Below, one piece after another: positions 21,591 through 31,440 of a stretch of 64,000 nucleotides of DNA (position 1 is the first letter of the stretch; every line of letters begins with the position of its first letter). Position numbers and translations under genes: made by a program. The DNA is taken from positions 19,315,060 to 19,379,059 of the forward strand of contig JAJEKV010000024.1 in the NCBI GenBank assembly GCA_021234155.1, read 5' to 3'. This DNA comes from Isoetes taiwanensis (Eukaryota > Streptophyta > Lycopodiopsida > Isoetales > Isoetaceae). The notes under the pieces are model-generated. The model searched no databases and was not told where the DNA came from. It saw only the letters and a list, made by a program, of their open reading frames with translations.

Positions 21591-21689
21591 CAAACTATCA
21601 AACAAAGTTAAAGTATAAGTAAGAAAGAAAGAAGAACAAAGAACAAAACATAATAGAAACTTCTATTATTTTAAATCTCAAATCACGCA

Positions 21690-21965
21690 CCCAAGAAGTT
21701 CATCCACACTATTGTTACTCCAACTTGATTTGTGTTGTAAGTTGAGGATGAGAATGCACGCAGCAAGACGTGATATCTTTGAATTTGGATATAGTGGTTT
21801 TCTAATTTCTCTCTCAAGAAGTGTAATTGGTCTCTCTTCTTCATCATTGACATTTACATCGCTAGTGGTTGGGAAGTAATTTTGAATAGCTTCCATCAAA
21901 CCACTCTCTGCATGAAAACCACTTTGGGTAGACGAGACATCATCATCTGATGACTGCAAAGAACA
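21690..21965 (-). CDS. TNP2 transposase N-terminal exon
   Basis: The minus-strand frame contains AIQNYFPTTSDVNVNDEEER, then REIRKPLYPNSKISRLAACI and HKSSWSNNSVDELL. The KPLYP....S.L......LK....WSN.S...LL pattern is characteristic of the segment that precedes the zinc-ribbon CPKC motif in TNP2 proteins. It lies directly upstream of the core exons and downstream of the SET-like exon. A matching, more decayed segment (ALYPGASISRLTTSLLILNL) occurs in the other CACTA copy near 37920. Confidence 0.75.
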
Positions 21966-22077
21966 TATTTTGTTTGTAAATGAATGAAAATAAAGGAAAG
22001 ACAATTTGAAGAATGGATTGCAAAGAAGAAGCCACAACCAATCCAACAATACATGTTTAAACACATTCGCATTAATT

Positions 22078-22190
22078 TCAATCAAACATTCATCATTCCC
22101 AATGTTATACTACAACATCAAACATTCGTCATTCCCAATGTTATGGAAAAACATCAAACATTCATCATTCCCAATGTTATGGAAAAACAC
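22078..22190. repeat. 36-bp tandem repeat, three copies
   Basis: The block ATCAAACATTCATCATTCCC recurs at 22081, 22117 and 22153, each followed by AATGTTAT. The copies are nearly identical. The array lies in the spacer between the SET-like exon and the TNP2 N-terminal exon, probably within an intron. Confidence 0.9.
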
Positions 22191-22238
22191 ATAGGTCTTG
22201 TCATGATTCAACAATGATTGGACCCTAATATTTCATGG

Positions 22239-22631
22239 TTATCTATTTATGTGGCCTTTCCTCCCATAGGGTACAACAATAGGTTCACCGTTTTTTTGGC
22301 GTCGTACCCGCCTAGGGATATCTCTTTTGAAAGGATAATTTACAAACAACTCATCCCCCGGATGGAGGCTTTGTATGGCACAGACCCTCACATATGGTCC
22401 AACATATCCACTCATGTACCATGGATCGTGTTCTGTAGTCTCTTCAAACTCAGCATTTGTTAATTCAGGGCGGCCGCGAGAGCTATTTATAAGTGCCGCA
22501 ATATTGCCGTGAACTCCTGGCCGACCATCGATATAAATAAGTGCACCCCGTGAAGTGTCTTCTCCACGATCTCTCTGCTCGATCCAAGATGCCGCATTCA
22601 ATGTCATAGCATAAGTAGACATACTAGGCAT
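22239..22631 (-). CDS. SET-domain-like segment upstream of TNP2
   Basis: The minus-strand frame (130 codons) carries GALIYIDGRPGVHGNIAALI, then NSSRGRPELTNAEFEE, then YVRVCAIQSLHPGDELFVNY. The order GN.A..IN.S...PN-like, VRV.AI..L..GDEL...Y is that of the C-terminal half of a SET lysine methyltransferase domain. The usual RFxNHS is changed to LINSS, losing the histidine. The segment is on the same strand as the TNP2 exons and just 5' of them. It is cut off upstream by the copia element at 22641. An equivalent segment precedes TNP2 in the element at 36.6-41 kb, so the association is not a single accident. Catalytic activity is doubtful without the NHS core. Confidence 0.65.
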   Translation of the reverse strand: MPSMSTYAMTLNAASWIEQRDRGEDTSRGALIYIDGRPGVHGNIAALINSSRGRPELTNAEFEETTEHDPWYMSGYVGPYVRVCAIQSLHPGDELFVNYPFKRDIPRRVRRQKNGEPIVVPYGRKGHINR

Positions 22632-22640
22632 AAATAAAGT

Positions 22641-23302
22641 TGTTGAATTTAGGTTGGTTCATCACACATTCTGAGCTCAGAGCAATACATCAACTTGTGC
22701 ATATAATGTACGGTGAGAGTTATAGGCTATTGATCACAAGGTTTAAAGTTACCTAGGCCTAATGTATAGCCCAGGGCAAACGTTACACCATTGAACCTTT
22801 AAAGACATTTAAAGATATGGTCTTTGTTTCATAAGGTTAATGGTTGTATAGATATATCCCATATTAAACATGTATTCGGCCCAATATCGTGGAGGGAAAC
22901 TCCATATGAATAGGAGCTCGGTTAGGCGGCCGATTCCAGTGCCATAACCGCCGAATCAGAGCCTATAAGAGATTGCATAGGCCGGCTTATTGATTGAGCT
23001 GGTCTGGGGATTTAACTAAGGAGGAATCTCTGATTGAATTGTTGCTCGAAGGTTGTTTCGTGAACGGGTCAAATATGCTACAGTAAATAAGTCAATCTCT
23101 TTTCTACAGTGTTTATTTGCTACAGTATTCCTAAGGTTCTCATTACCATCCTAAGGTTCTAATTGACATATTTAAAGAATAGCATATGGAATGATTATGA
23201 TTTGATCATTGTTTTTGAGTTAAGATCATTGTCTTGGTGGTCTTCATAAATTCATCAAGCAATAGTAGGAAATAGATTGAAGTGCATTGTCTATTTCTAA
23301 CA
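22641..23302 (+). repeat. Copia left LTR
   Basis: 662 bp with TG...CA ends, nearly identical to 27542-28207. Most differences between the two are small clusters of changed or inserted bases rather than simple transitions. Confidence 0.92.
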
Positions 23303-23316
23303 TTGGTATCAGAGCA
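23303..23316 (+). other. Copia primer-binding site (tRNA-Met initiator)
   Basis: TTGGTATCAGAGCA begins at the first base after the LTR and matches the complement of the plant initiator tRNA-Met 3' end. Confidence 0.9.
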
Positions 23317-23355
23317 AGTACCAGGTTCTAAACACATTAAAGGAAGTTGTACATC

Positions 23356-26300
23356 ATGTCAAGCCATTTTGGAGCCAGTTTACTTAGCACTGTAGAGGTT
23401 TATAAGGGAGGACCTGGTTTCCAGGTATAACAAGATGCAGTCAAGCACATCCTGGAAGTGGAAGACCTCTGGGATCTTGTAGATCCAGATGGTGTCACTA
23501 ATGTTGACTTCAATACTCTCACAAGGTCAGTATCTGAAGGTTTAGTTAATATGAGACAAAATGCAGGTGCAGTGCCACCAAATGCAGAAGGTGTGGCAGG
23601 GAGCAGTCTTGTAAGGACTGGGAGGTCTTTGTATTCAAGAATCAAAGAAGCTCAGAGGATCATTACATGCAAGGTAAGCCCTACTATTAGGCTTAAACTT
23701 AGAAACATGAATCCAAGGTAAATGTGGTCTTACCTCTTGAAACATTTTGAGGAAAAAACTTCCTCTCAAATTGATCTGTTAGAAACAGAGTTAGGAAACT
23801 TAAAACTAAAGGAAGAGGGAGATGTCTCAGATTTCTTCAACACCTTTGACAATATTGTTCTTTGATTTGGTGGGGCGAGGGGTAAACATCTCTGAAAGAA
23901 GTCAAGTCCTACAAATCTCTAGGGCAGTAAGTGACAATGAAGAAACATGAGTAAGACGAGGGAAAAAGCTGAGAACACTTTGAGAACAAAATATGAGCAG
24001 AAGAAAATTATGAGAGAAGGGGAGGAACCCTCTGAAATATTCTTTGCTGGCAGAAAGAATCAAATTACTTGCTACAATTGCAATGAGCCTGGCCATTTTA
24101 AAAATGAGTGCCCCAAAAATAAAAAAGACTTCAATTGTTATACTTGTGGTGGTAAAGGACATGTTGCAGCAAAATGTCCAACTCCAAAGGACTATGGCAG
24201 AGGAAAGAATAAAGGATTCACAAGTAGAGGAGGAAAATCAAGCTCATGGAGGGGTCGAGGTAAGAAACCAGCTGGCACCTTTGTGGCCAAGGAGCAAGAA
24301 GAAAAGGAAAAGTCTGATGATGATGAAGATGATGAGGTAAGATGTGCATTTACTGTTGTTGAGAAAAATCAGCATGCTAATAAATCTGAAACTCTTGTAG
24401 TTGATAGTGGAGCTGAAAGATCAGTAGTCCAATCCATCGACCGCTAAAAAAATGTTTCAAAATCACATTCTAGAAGAATACAAGTTGGAAATGGAGATGT
24501 ACAAGAAATAGAAGGAAGAGGACTTCTGCAACTCATAGATCTTGATGGGAACATAGTAGATGTTGAAAATGTTTTGTGTGTTCCCACAATTATAAAAATC
24601 TGATTTACGTAAGCCGCTTAGTGGATTTAGGCTACAAAGTCAATTTTGACTCAAAAGGTTGTAACATCTATCTTGACAATATATTGAAGTTTCATGCAAA
24701 CCGTGTTGGCAATTTGTTTCAAATGGAAGCTATTGGTCATGATAGTATAAACATCATAAATGTTCCAGAATTTGAACTTTGGCATGACAGGTTGTCTCAT
24801 ACACATTGCAACAATTTGAAGTAAGCCAAAAAGGGTTGGCTCAAGTGCAAAGATATTAAATCTGAAAATTTCAAGTGTGAGGGATGTATTCTTGGGAAAA
24901 CAAACAGGCTGCCATTCAAACACTCTAAAACAAGAGCAAGTGATGTTCTTGAACTTGTACATACTGATCTATGTGGGCCATTGAATGTGAGAGGAAGAAC
25001 AAATAAAAGATACTTCATATCTTTTATTGATGATTTCAGCAGAAAATGCAAAGTCTATTGCTTAGAAAGGAAGTCTCAGGCATTAAATGCTTTTAAGCAA
25101 TATGTCACTGAAATGGAAAGAGAATCAGGAAGAAAATTGAAGTGCATCAGATCTGACAGAGGAGGAGAATATTTGTCAGCCAAATTTAGACTATTTTGCA
25201 TTGCTCATGGCATTAAAAGGCAACTAACCTGCAGGTACACACCTCAACAAAATGGAGTAGCTGAAAGGAAGAACAGGACCATTATGGATGCTGTGAGATC
25301 TATGATCAAGAAGAGTGGCCTGCCAAACTATTTGTGGGGGAAGAGGCCTCAAGACAAAGAATTATGATTCAAAATAAACTTCCTTCATCGAGCATTAAAG
25401 GTAATGTACCTGATCTCTTATGGTCTAATAGTAATGATGGCATGAACTATGATATGTTTAAAACATATGGCTGCATAGCTTATGCTCATGTCCCTAAAGA
25501 ATTAAGGAAGAAGTTAGATGATAAAGCAAATATTGGATTTCTCGTGGGCTATGATGAGGAGTCAAAGGGCTACAGAATATATGTGCCAGAAAAGAAGAGC
25601 ATAATTGTCAGTAGGGATGTAATATTCAATGAACAAGTGGTGTATAAGGATAGATATAAAAAGGGGACTGTCTTGAATGACAAGGTTAAAGTTGCTAAAA
25701 AAGATCAGCAGAATGTTGACATAGATTCAGACCAAGAGGATGAGGATTCAATAGCAGGAACACATGCAAACAATGAGGTCAGGGAGCCAACAAATATTGA
25801 AGATCAACACACACCACCAAGTACAGTAGTCAAAAGGAAAACACAGGCAGAAAGACTTTTGGAAGGCTTACCAGAAAACATAGAGGAATATGGAAGAAAT
25901 AATTTGGGCAGGAGCAGGAGAATTGAAAAGCAACATGTGGAACATGAACAAATAATGGCCATTCTTGAAAATATTACAATTCCCCAGTCTTATGAAGAGG
26001 CAATGGAATGTGCAGATAAAGAGCAATGGCACAACGCCATGAATGATGAGCTGGAGTCATTTCAGAAAACACAAACGTATGAGATAGTAGATTATCCAAT
26101 AAAGGAAAATGTTATAGGATGCAAATGGCTTTTCAAAATAAAGGAAAATGCAGATGGGAGCAGGAAGTACAAGGCAAGGCTTGTGGCAAAAGGATATACA
26201 CAAAGACACGGACTAGATTTTGATGAAACATACTCCCCTATTGTGAAATTGACTAGTATTAGAACATTGCTTGCTGTTGCAAACGCTCAAGACCTTGAAC

Positions 26301-27525
26301 TACATCACATGGATGTTAAAACTGCTTTCCTAAATGCCAAATTGGAGGAAAAAGTATTCATGCAACAAGCACCAAGGTTATGAGCAACAAGGAAATAAAG
26401 TTTGAGACTCAACAGGGTAATCAGACGGTTTGAAACAATCTCCTAGGAGTGGTACACATGTATGGACAATTTTCTTAAGGAACAAGGATTTGAAAAATTT
26501 CAAAATGATGGCAATCTTTATAGGTATAAGCAAGCAAGTAATTTTTGCATCATAGCTTTATATGTCGATGATTGCATTATGGCAGCTAATCATATAAGTG
26601 CACTGAATCATTGCAAAGAGATTTTAAGTTCAAGATTTGAGATGTCAGACTTAGGGGAGCTAAGACATTTTCTGGGTATTGAAGTATGTAGAAACAGAGA
26701 TCAAAAGATTCTGAAATTGCAGCAATGCAAGCACATAGAAAATATGCTCAAAAGGTTTAACCTTGTTGATGCACATCCAAAGAAAAAAACTCCCCGTGGT
26801 TCCAGGGCAATGATCCACGTAAGATAAGCCACTCACTGAAAAGGATGTAAAAGAAATGGAAAATGTTCCATATAGATCATTAATTGGGTGTTTGTTATAC
26901 CTGGCAAACAACACAAGACAAGACATTTCTTATATTGTAAATATCTTGAGCAGAAGGTGTCATAATCCAACCAAAGATCACTGGACTGCAGGCAAAAGAG
27001 TTCTAAAATACCTTAAGGGGACCAAATCACATGGAATATCATTCAATTCTGAAAATCTACAGCTATGTGCATACAGTGATGCAGATTGGGGAGGGGATCT
27101 GTCAAACAGGAAGTCCACTTCAGGATTTGTTGTATTCTTAGGTGGTGGTGCTATAACTTGGAAAAGCAAAAAGCAAAATGTTATTGCCATGTCCTCGCCA
27201 GGTTGAGTATACAAAGCCTCATCCTTAGTTGCTAAAGAGATATGTGGCTAAGAAGATTACCGGATGAATTGGAGTACAAACAAACAAGTCCAACTCGATT
27301 TTTACCGATATTCAAAGTCGCATTGCTATTGTGAAAAATCCGCGGCATCATGACGTAACCAAGCACATTGAACCGAACATACACTTTATTTGTGACTTGG
27401 CTTGCAAACAGTACATTGAAATGGTATATGTGAATACTGCCAAACAGGTTGCAGATATCTTCACAAAGGCACTCACTGAAGTTAAATTCAAACAGTTCAA
27501 ATTAGACATGCAGGTCACAGAATAG
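23356..27525 (+). pseudogene. Copia gag-pol polyprotein, broken
   Basis: Gag begins at MSSHFGASLLSTVEVYKGGP (23356). Two CX2CX4HX4C knuckles (CYNCNEPGHFKNEC, CYTCGGKGHVAAKC) lie at about 24075-24180. The protease has LVVDSGAERS near 24400. The pre-integrase HDRLSHTHCNNLK and the integrase core follow, with HTDLCGPL, IRSDRGGEY and TPQQNGVAERKNRT at about 24780-25290. The reverse transcriptase shows YKARLVAKGYTQRHG, MDVKTAFLNA and the catalytic YVDD at 26561-26572. RNase H has YSDADWGGDLSNRKSTSG, and the C-terminus has ADIFTKAL. The frame is interrupted at several places, including a degraded stretch at 26384-26461 between RT motifs. It is not functional as read. Confidence 0.92.
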
Positions 27526-27527
27526 TG

Positions 27528-27541
27528 TGATGAAGGAGGAA
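27528..27541 (+). other. Copia polypurine tract
   Basis: The purine-rich TGATGAAGGAGGAA sits immediately before the right LTR, in the position required for plus-strand priming. Confidence 0.8.
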
Positions 27542-28207
27542 TGTTGAATTTAGGTTGGTTCATCACACATTCTGAGCTCAGAGCAATACATCAACTTGTG
27601 CATATAATGTACAAGAGAGTTATAGGCTATTGATCACAAAGTGTTAAAGTTACCTAGCCCTAATGTATAGCCAGTGGCAAACGTTACACCATTGAACCTT
27701 TAAAGACATTTAAAGATATGGTCTTTGTTTCATAAGGTTAATGGTTGTATAGATATATCCCATATTAAACATGTATTCGGCCCAATATCGTGGAGGGAAA
27801 CTCCATATGAATAGGAGCTTGGTTAGGCGGCCGATTCCAAAGGCCATAAATCGCTTTAATCAGAGCCTATAAGAGATTGCATAGGCCGGCTTATTGATTG
27901 AGCTGGTCCGGGGATTTAACTAAGGAGGAATCTCGATTGAATTGTTGCTCAAGGTTGTTTCGCGTGAACGGGTCAAATATGCTACAAAGAAATAAGTCAA
28001 TCTCTTTTCTACGTTGTTTATTTGCTACAAGATTCCTAAGGTTCTCATTACCATCCTAAGGTTCTAATTGACATATTTAAAGAATAGCATATGGAATGAT
28101 TATGATTTGATCATTGTTTTTGAGTTAAGATCATTGTCTTGGTGGTATTCATAAATTCATCAAGCAATAGTAGGAAATAGATTGAAGTGCATTGTCTATT
28201 TCTAACA
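27542..28207 (+). repeat. Copia LTR shared by two tandem internal regions
   Basis: This 666-bp LTR ends the first copia element and, without any gap, is followed by a primer-binding site and the internal region of a second copy. It therefore acts as the right LTR of the first copy and the left LTR of the second. Confidence 0.9.
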
Positions 28208-30315
28208 TTGGTATCAGAGCAAGTACCAGGTTCTAAACACATTAAAGGAAGTTGTACATCATGTCAAGCCATTTTGGAGCCAGTTTACTTAGCAATCAGA
28301 GAGGTTTATAAGGGAGGACCTGGTTTCCGTGTATGGAAAGATGCGCCAAGCACATCCTCGAAGTGGAAGACCCGGGATCTTGTAGATCCAGATGGTGTCA
28401 CTAATGTTGACTTCAATACTCTCACAAGGTCAAGATCGGGAAGGTTCGCTTAATATGAGACAAAATGTGTGCAAAGGCCACCAAATGCGAAGGTGTGGGT
28501 GGAGCAGTCTTGTAAGGACTGGGAGGTCTTTGTATTCAAGAATCAAAGAAGCTCAGAGGATCATTACATGCAAGGTAAGCCCTACTATCAGGCTTAAACT
28601 TAGAAACATGAATCCAAGGCAAATGTGGTCTTACCTCTTGAAACATTTTGAGGAAAAAACTTCCTCTCAAATTGATCCGTTAGGAAAACAGAGAGTTAAG
28701 AAACTTAAAACTAAAGGAAGAGGGAGATGTCTCAGATTTCTTCAACACCTTTGACAATATTGTTGCCGATTTGGTCAAGGTGGGGTAAACATCTCTGAAA
28801 GAAGTCAAGTCCTACAAATCTCTAGGGCAGTAAGTGACAATGAAGAAACATGAGTAAGACGAGGGAAGAAGCTGAGAACACTTTGAGAACAGAATATGAG
28901 CAGAAGAAAATTATGAGAGAAGGGGAGGAACCTCCCAAATATTCTTTTGTCGGGCAGTAAAGAATCAAATTACTTGCTACAATTGCAATGAGCCCCGCCA
29001 TTTTAAAAATGAGTGCCCCAAAAATAAAAAAGACTTCAATTGTTATACTTGTGGTGGTAAAGGACATGTTGTAAGCAAAATGTCCAACCCAAAGGACTAT
29101 GGCAGAGGAAAGAATAAAGGATTCACAAGTAGAGGAGGAGGAAAATCAAGCTCGTGGAGGGGTCGAGGTAAGAAACCACCGGCACCTTTGTGGCCAAGGA
29201 GCAAGAAGAAAAGGAAAAGTCCGATGATGATGAAGATGATGAGGTAAGATGTGCATTTATCATGTTGTTGAGAAAAATCAGCATGCTAATAAATCAAACT
29301 CTTGTAGTTGATAGTGGAGCTGAAAGATCAAGTAGTCCAATCCATCGACCGCTAAAAAATGTTTCAAAATCACATTCTAGAAGAATACAAGTTGGAAATG
29401 GAGATGTACAAGAAATAGAAGGAAGAGGACTTCAAAGCTCATAGATCTTGATGGGAACATAGTAGATGTTGAAAATGTTTTGTGTGTTCCCACAATTATA
29501 AAAATCTGATTTTGAAGCCGCTTAGTGGATTTAGGCTACAAAGTCAATTTTGACTCAAAAGGTTGTAACATCTATCTTGACAATATATTGAAGTTTCATG
29601 CAAACCGTGGTTGGCAATTTGTTTCAAATGGAAGCTATTGGTCATGATAGTATAAACATCATAAATGTTCCAGAATTTAAACTTTGGCATGACAGGTTGG
29701 CTCATACACATTGCAACAATTTGAAGTACTTAGCCAAAAAGGGTTGGCTCAAGTGCAAAGATATTAAATCTGAAAATTTCAAGTGTGAGGGATGTATTCT
29801 TGGGGAAAACAAACAGTCTGCCATTCAAACACTCTAAAAACAAGAGCAAGTGATGTTCTTGAACTTGTACATACTGATCTATGTGGGCCATTGAATGTGA
29901 GAGGAAGAACAAATAAAAGATACTTCATATCTTTTATTGATGATTTCAGCAGAAAATGCAAAGTCTATTGCTTAGAAAGGAAGTCTCAGGCATTAAATGC
30001 TTTTAAGCAATATGTCACTGAAATGGAAAGAGAATCAGGAAGAAAATTGAAGTGCATCAGATCTGACAGAGGAGGAGAATATTTGTCAGCCAAATTTAGA
30101 CTATTTTGCATTGCTCATGGCATTAAAAGGCAACTAACCCGGCAGTACACACCTCAACAAAATGGAGTAGCCGAAAGGAAGAACAGACCATTATGGATGC
30201 CGTGGAGATCTATGATCAAGAAGAGTGGCCCGCCAAACTATTTGTGGGAAGAGGCCTTGAAGACAAAGAATTATGATTCAAAATAAACTTCCTTCATCGA
30301 AAGCATTAAAGGTAA
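28208..30315 (+). pseudogene. Second copia internal region, truncated in integrase
   Basis: From TTGGTATCAGAGCAAG onwards the sequence repeats 23303-25404 almost base for base: gag, the same two zinc knuckles, the protease DSGAERS, and the integrase through TPQQNGVAERKNR. It ends abruptly at 30315 in ATTAAAGGTAA, exactly where a CTAG Helitron-type terminus begins. RT, RNase H and the second LTR are missing. Many differences from the first copy are clustered at CAG or CTG sites and shift the frame. As read it encodes no complete protein. Confidence 0.92.
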
Positions 30316-30579
30316 CTAGAATCGGCAGCTGCCAAGTTGCCGGGCGTAATCTGAGAACTTATAAATGTTGGGAACTTGTTGTGAATGTAGCAAATCATTT
30401 GCTAAGTTAAAAAGGACTCGAGAGAAATGACATGCAAAGATATGATGATTGTAAACAATTAATGACTTTCACCATGCACTTATAAGATTTGTTTTTTGGT
30501 ACTAAACACTGTCCCATAGGAAAAATGGACTATCCCACCTATAGGTCATGATAATATGCATCTCCAATGCATGGATTAT

Positions 30580-31440
30580 TCTAGCCTTCGAGGACATAAC
30601 ATATTTGAGGAATCTATATGGTTTGGTGATTGATTTGCTAAAATATTGGGTTGCCTTTCACTTTGAACATCAAAAGTAATCATGGTTGTCCATGGTACTA
30701 CATGACCATGTAACATCTTATTCTCGAGTAAGTATAGACCAAAAATGAAAGCCATGTGGACCATGAAGGTAGATGCATTAGAAAATGTTCCAGAATATGA
30801 TACAAAGAAAATTGATTTTACACTCTTTTTCATTTGCAATTGAATAAGGCACGTGGCAAATTTCACACATATCAAAGACATTTGATGGTTGTGGAAGGAA
30901 AGAAAATCAACTTTTATTGTTATGCTACAACAAAAGATCTATAATCTTTATAACTTCATCACGTAATACCAAATCATGTGACTTCAAATCTCTATGCACA
31001 ATCCCTCATTCATGCTAAGACAGTAGATATAAGTAGTTTTCACCAGCCAAGCCATCCTTTAGAAGTAACTCTTTCCTTTCTATGCTCTTAATTTTTCTTT
31101 GGTAGTTACCTCATCATCAACCAAGAGTTCAACGCCCTGTTAGGTCCATTGCTAGCCTTGTACTTGGAGCAGTGTATATAACATCATATGCAAGTAAACT
31201 CGTCTACTTTGTAGAATAAAAATATTTTGTGATTTCAGTTTTAATGCCATAATTCATGACACCTGACAAAAGATTTTATAGTCCTTGAGATTGATCTCTA
31301 ACATCAAAAGTCGTGGATAGGTGACCCAAAGGAATCTCAAAATACCGCAAGTTTTGTATTTCATCTGCCTTTGGGGTATCCATTTTAAAGCTTATATGCA
31401 CAACATGTATTTCCAACTCCTTCATTCAAGGGACGTGACA
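30580..31440 (-). pseudogene. Decayed protein-kinase gene fragment
   Basis: Minus-strand reading around 30940-31020 gives GIVHRDLKSHDLVLRDEVIK, then IIDL. This is the catalytic-loop signature of eukaryotic protein kinases (HRDLKS.N.LL.....KI.DFG), with the Asn after the loop altered. A related piece at 30576-30881 (GTFSNASTF, MAFIFGLYLLENKM) resembles the activation-segment end and the following FG..L.E helix. The 31250-31440 stretch is also coding-like in one frame. Stops and frameshifts make it a pseudogene. It is probably host sequence captured by the Helitron-like element. The family within kinases cannot be told. Confidence 0.6.

Larger units (their letters stand above)
13870..22640 (-). 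mobile_element. Second CACTA element carrying a TNP2 transposase
   Basis: The terminus CACTACAAGAGGATGAGG starts at 13870 and is close to the right end of the neighbouring CACTA, so both are in one family. The preceding bases AAA (13867-13869) would be its target duplication. Behind the terminus come the CGTCA array and then a minus-strand TNP2-type transposase gene. Its far end is not found. A copia element at 22641 interrupts it, and the LINE sequence expected beyond its other terminus does not appear in this window. Confidence 0.8.
22641..28207 (+). mobile_element. Ty1/copia LTR retrotransposon, complete in structure
   Basis: Two LTRs (22641-23302 and 27542-28207) start TGTTGAATTT and end TTTCTAACA. 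The left one is followed by TTGGTATCAGAGC, a primer-binding site for initiator tRNA-Met, and the right one is preceded by the purine-rich TGATGAAGGAGGA. The internal order is gag with two zinc knuckles, protease, integrase, reverse transcriptase and RNase H, which is the copia order. Stops and frameshifts break the polyprotein. The right LTR runs directly into the internal region of a second copy. Confidence 0.93.

Noticed and set aside
22078-22190. Regular 36-bp repeat that could suggest a CRISPR array
   Set aside because: The units are contiguous tandem copies with no unique spacers, and the context is a eukaryotic transposon.
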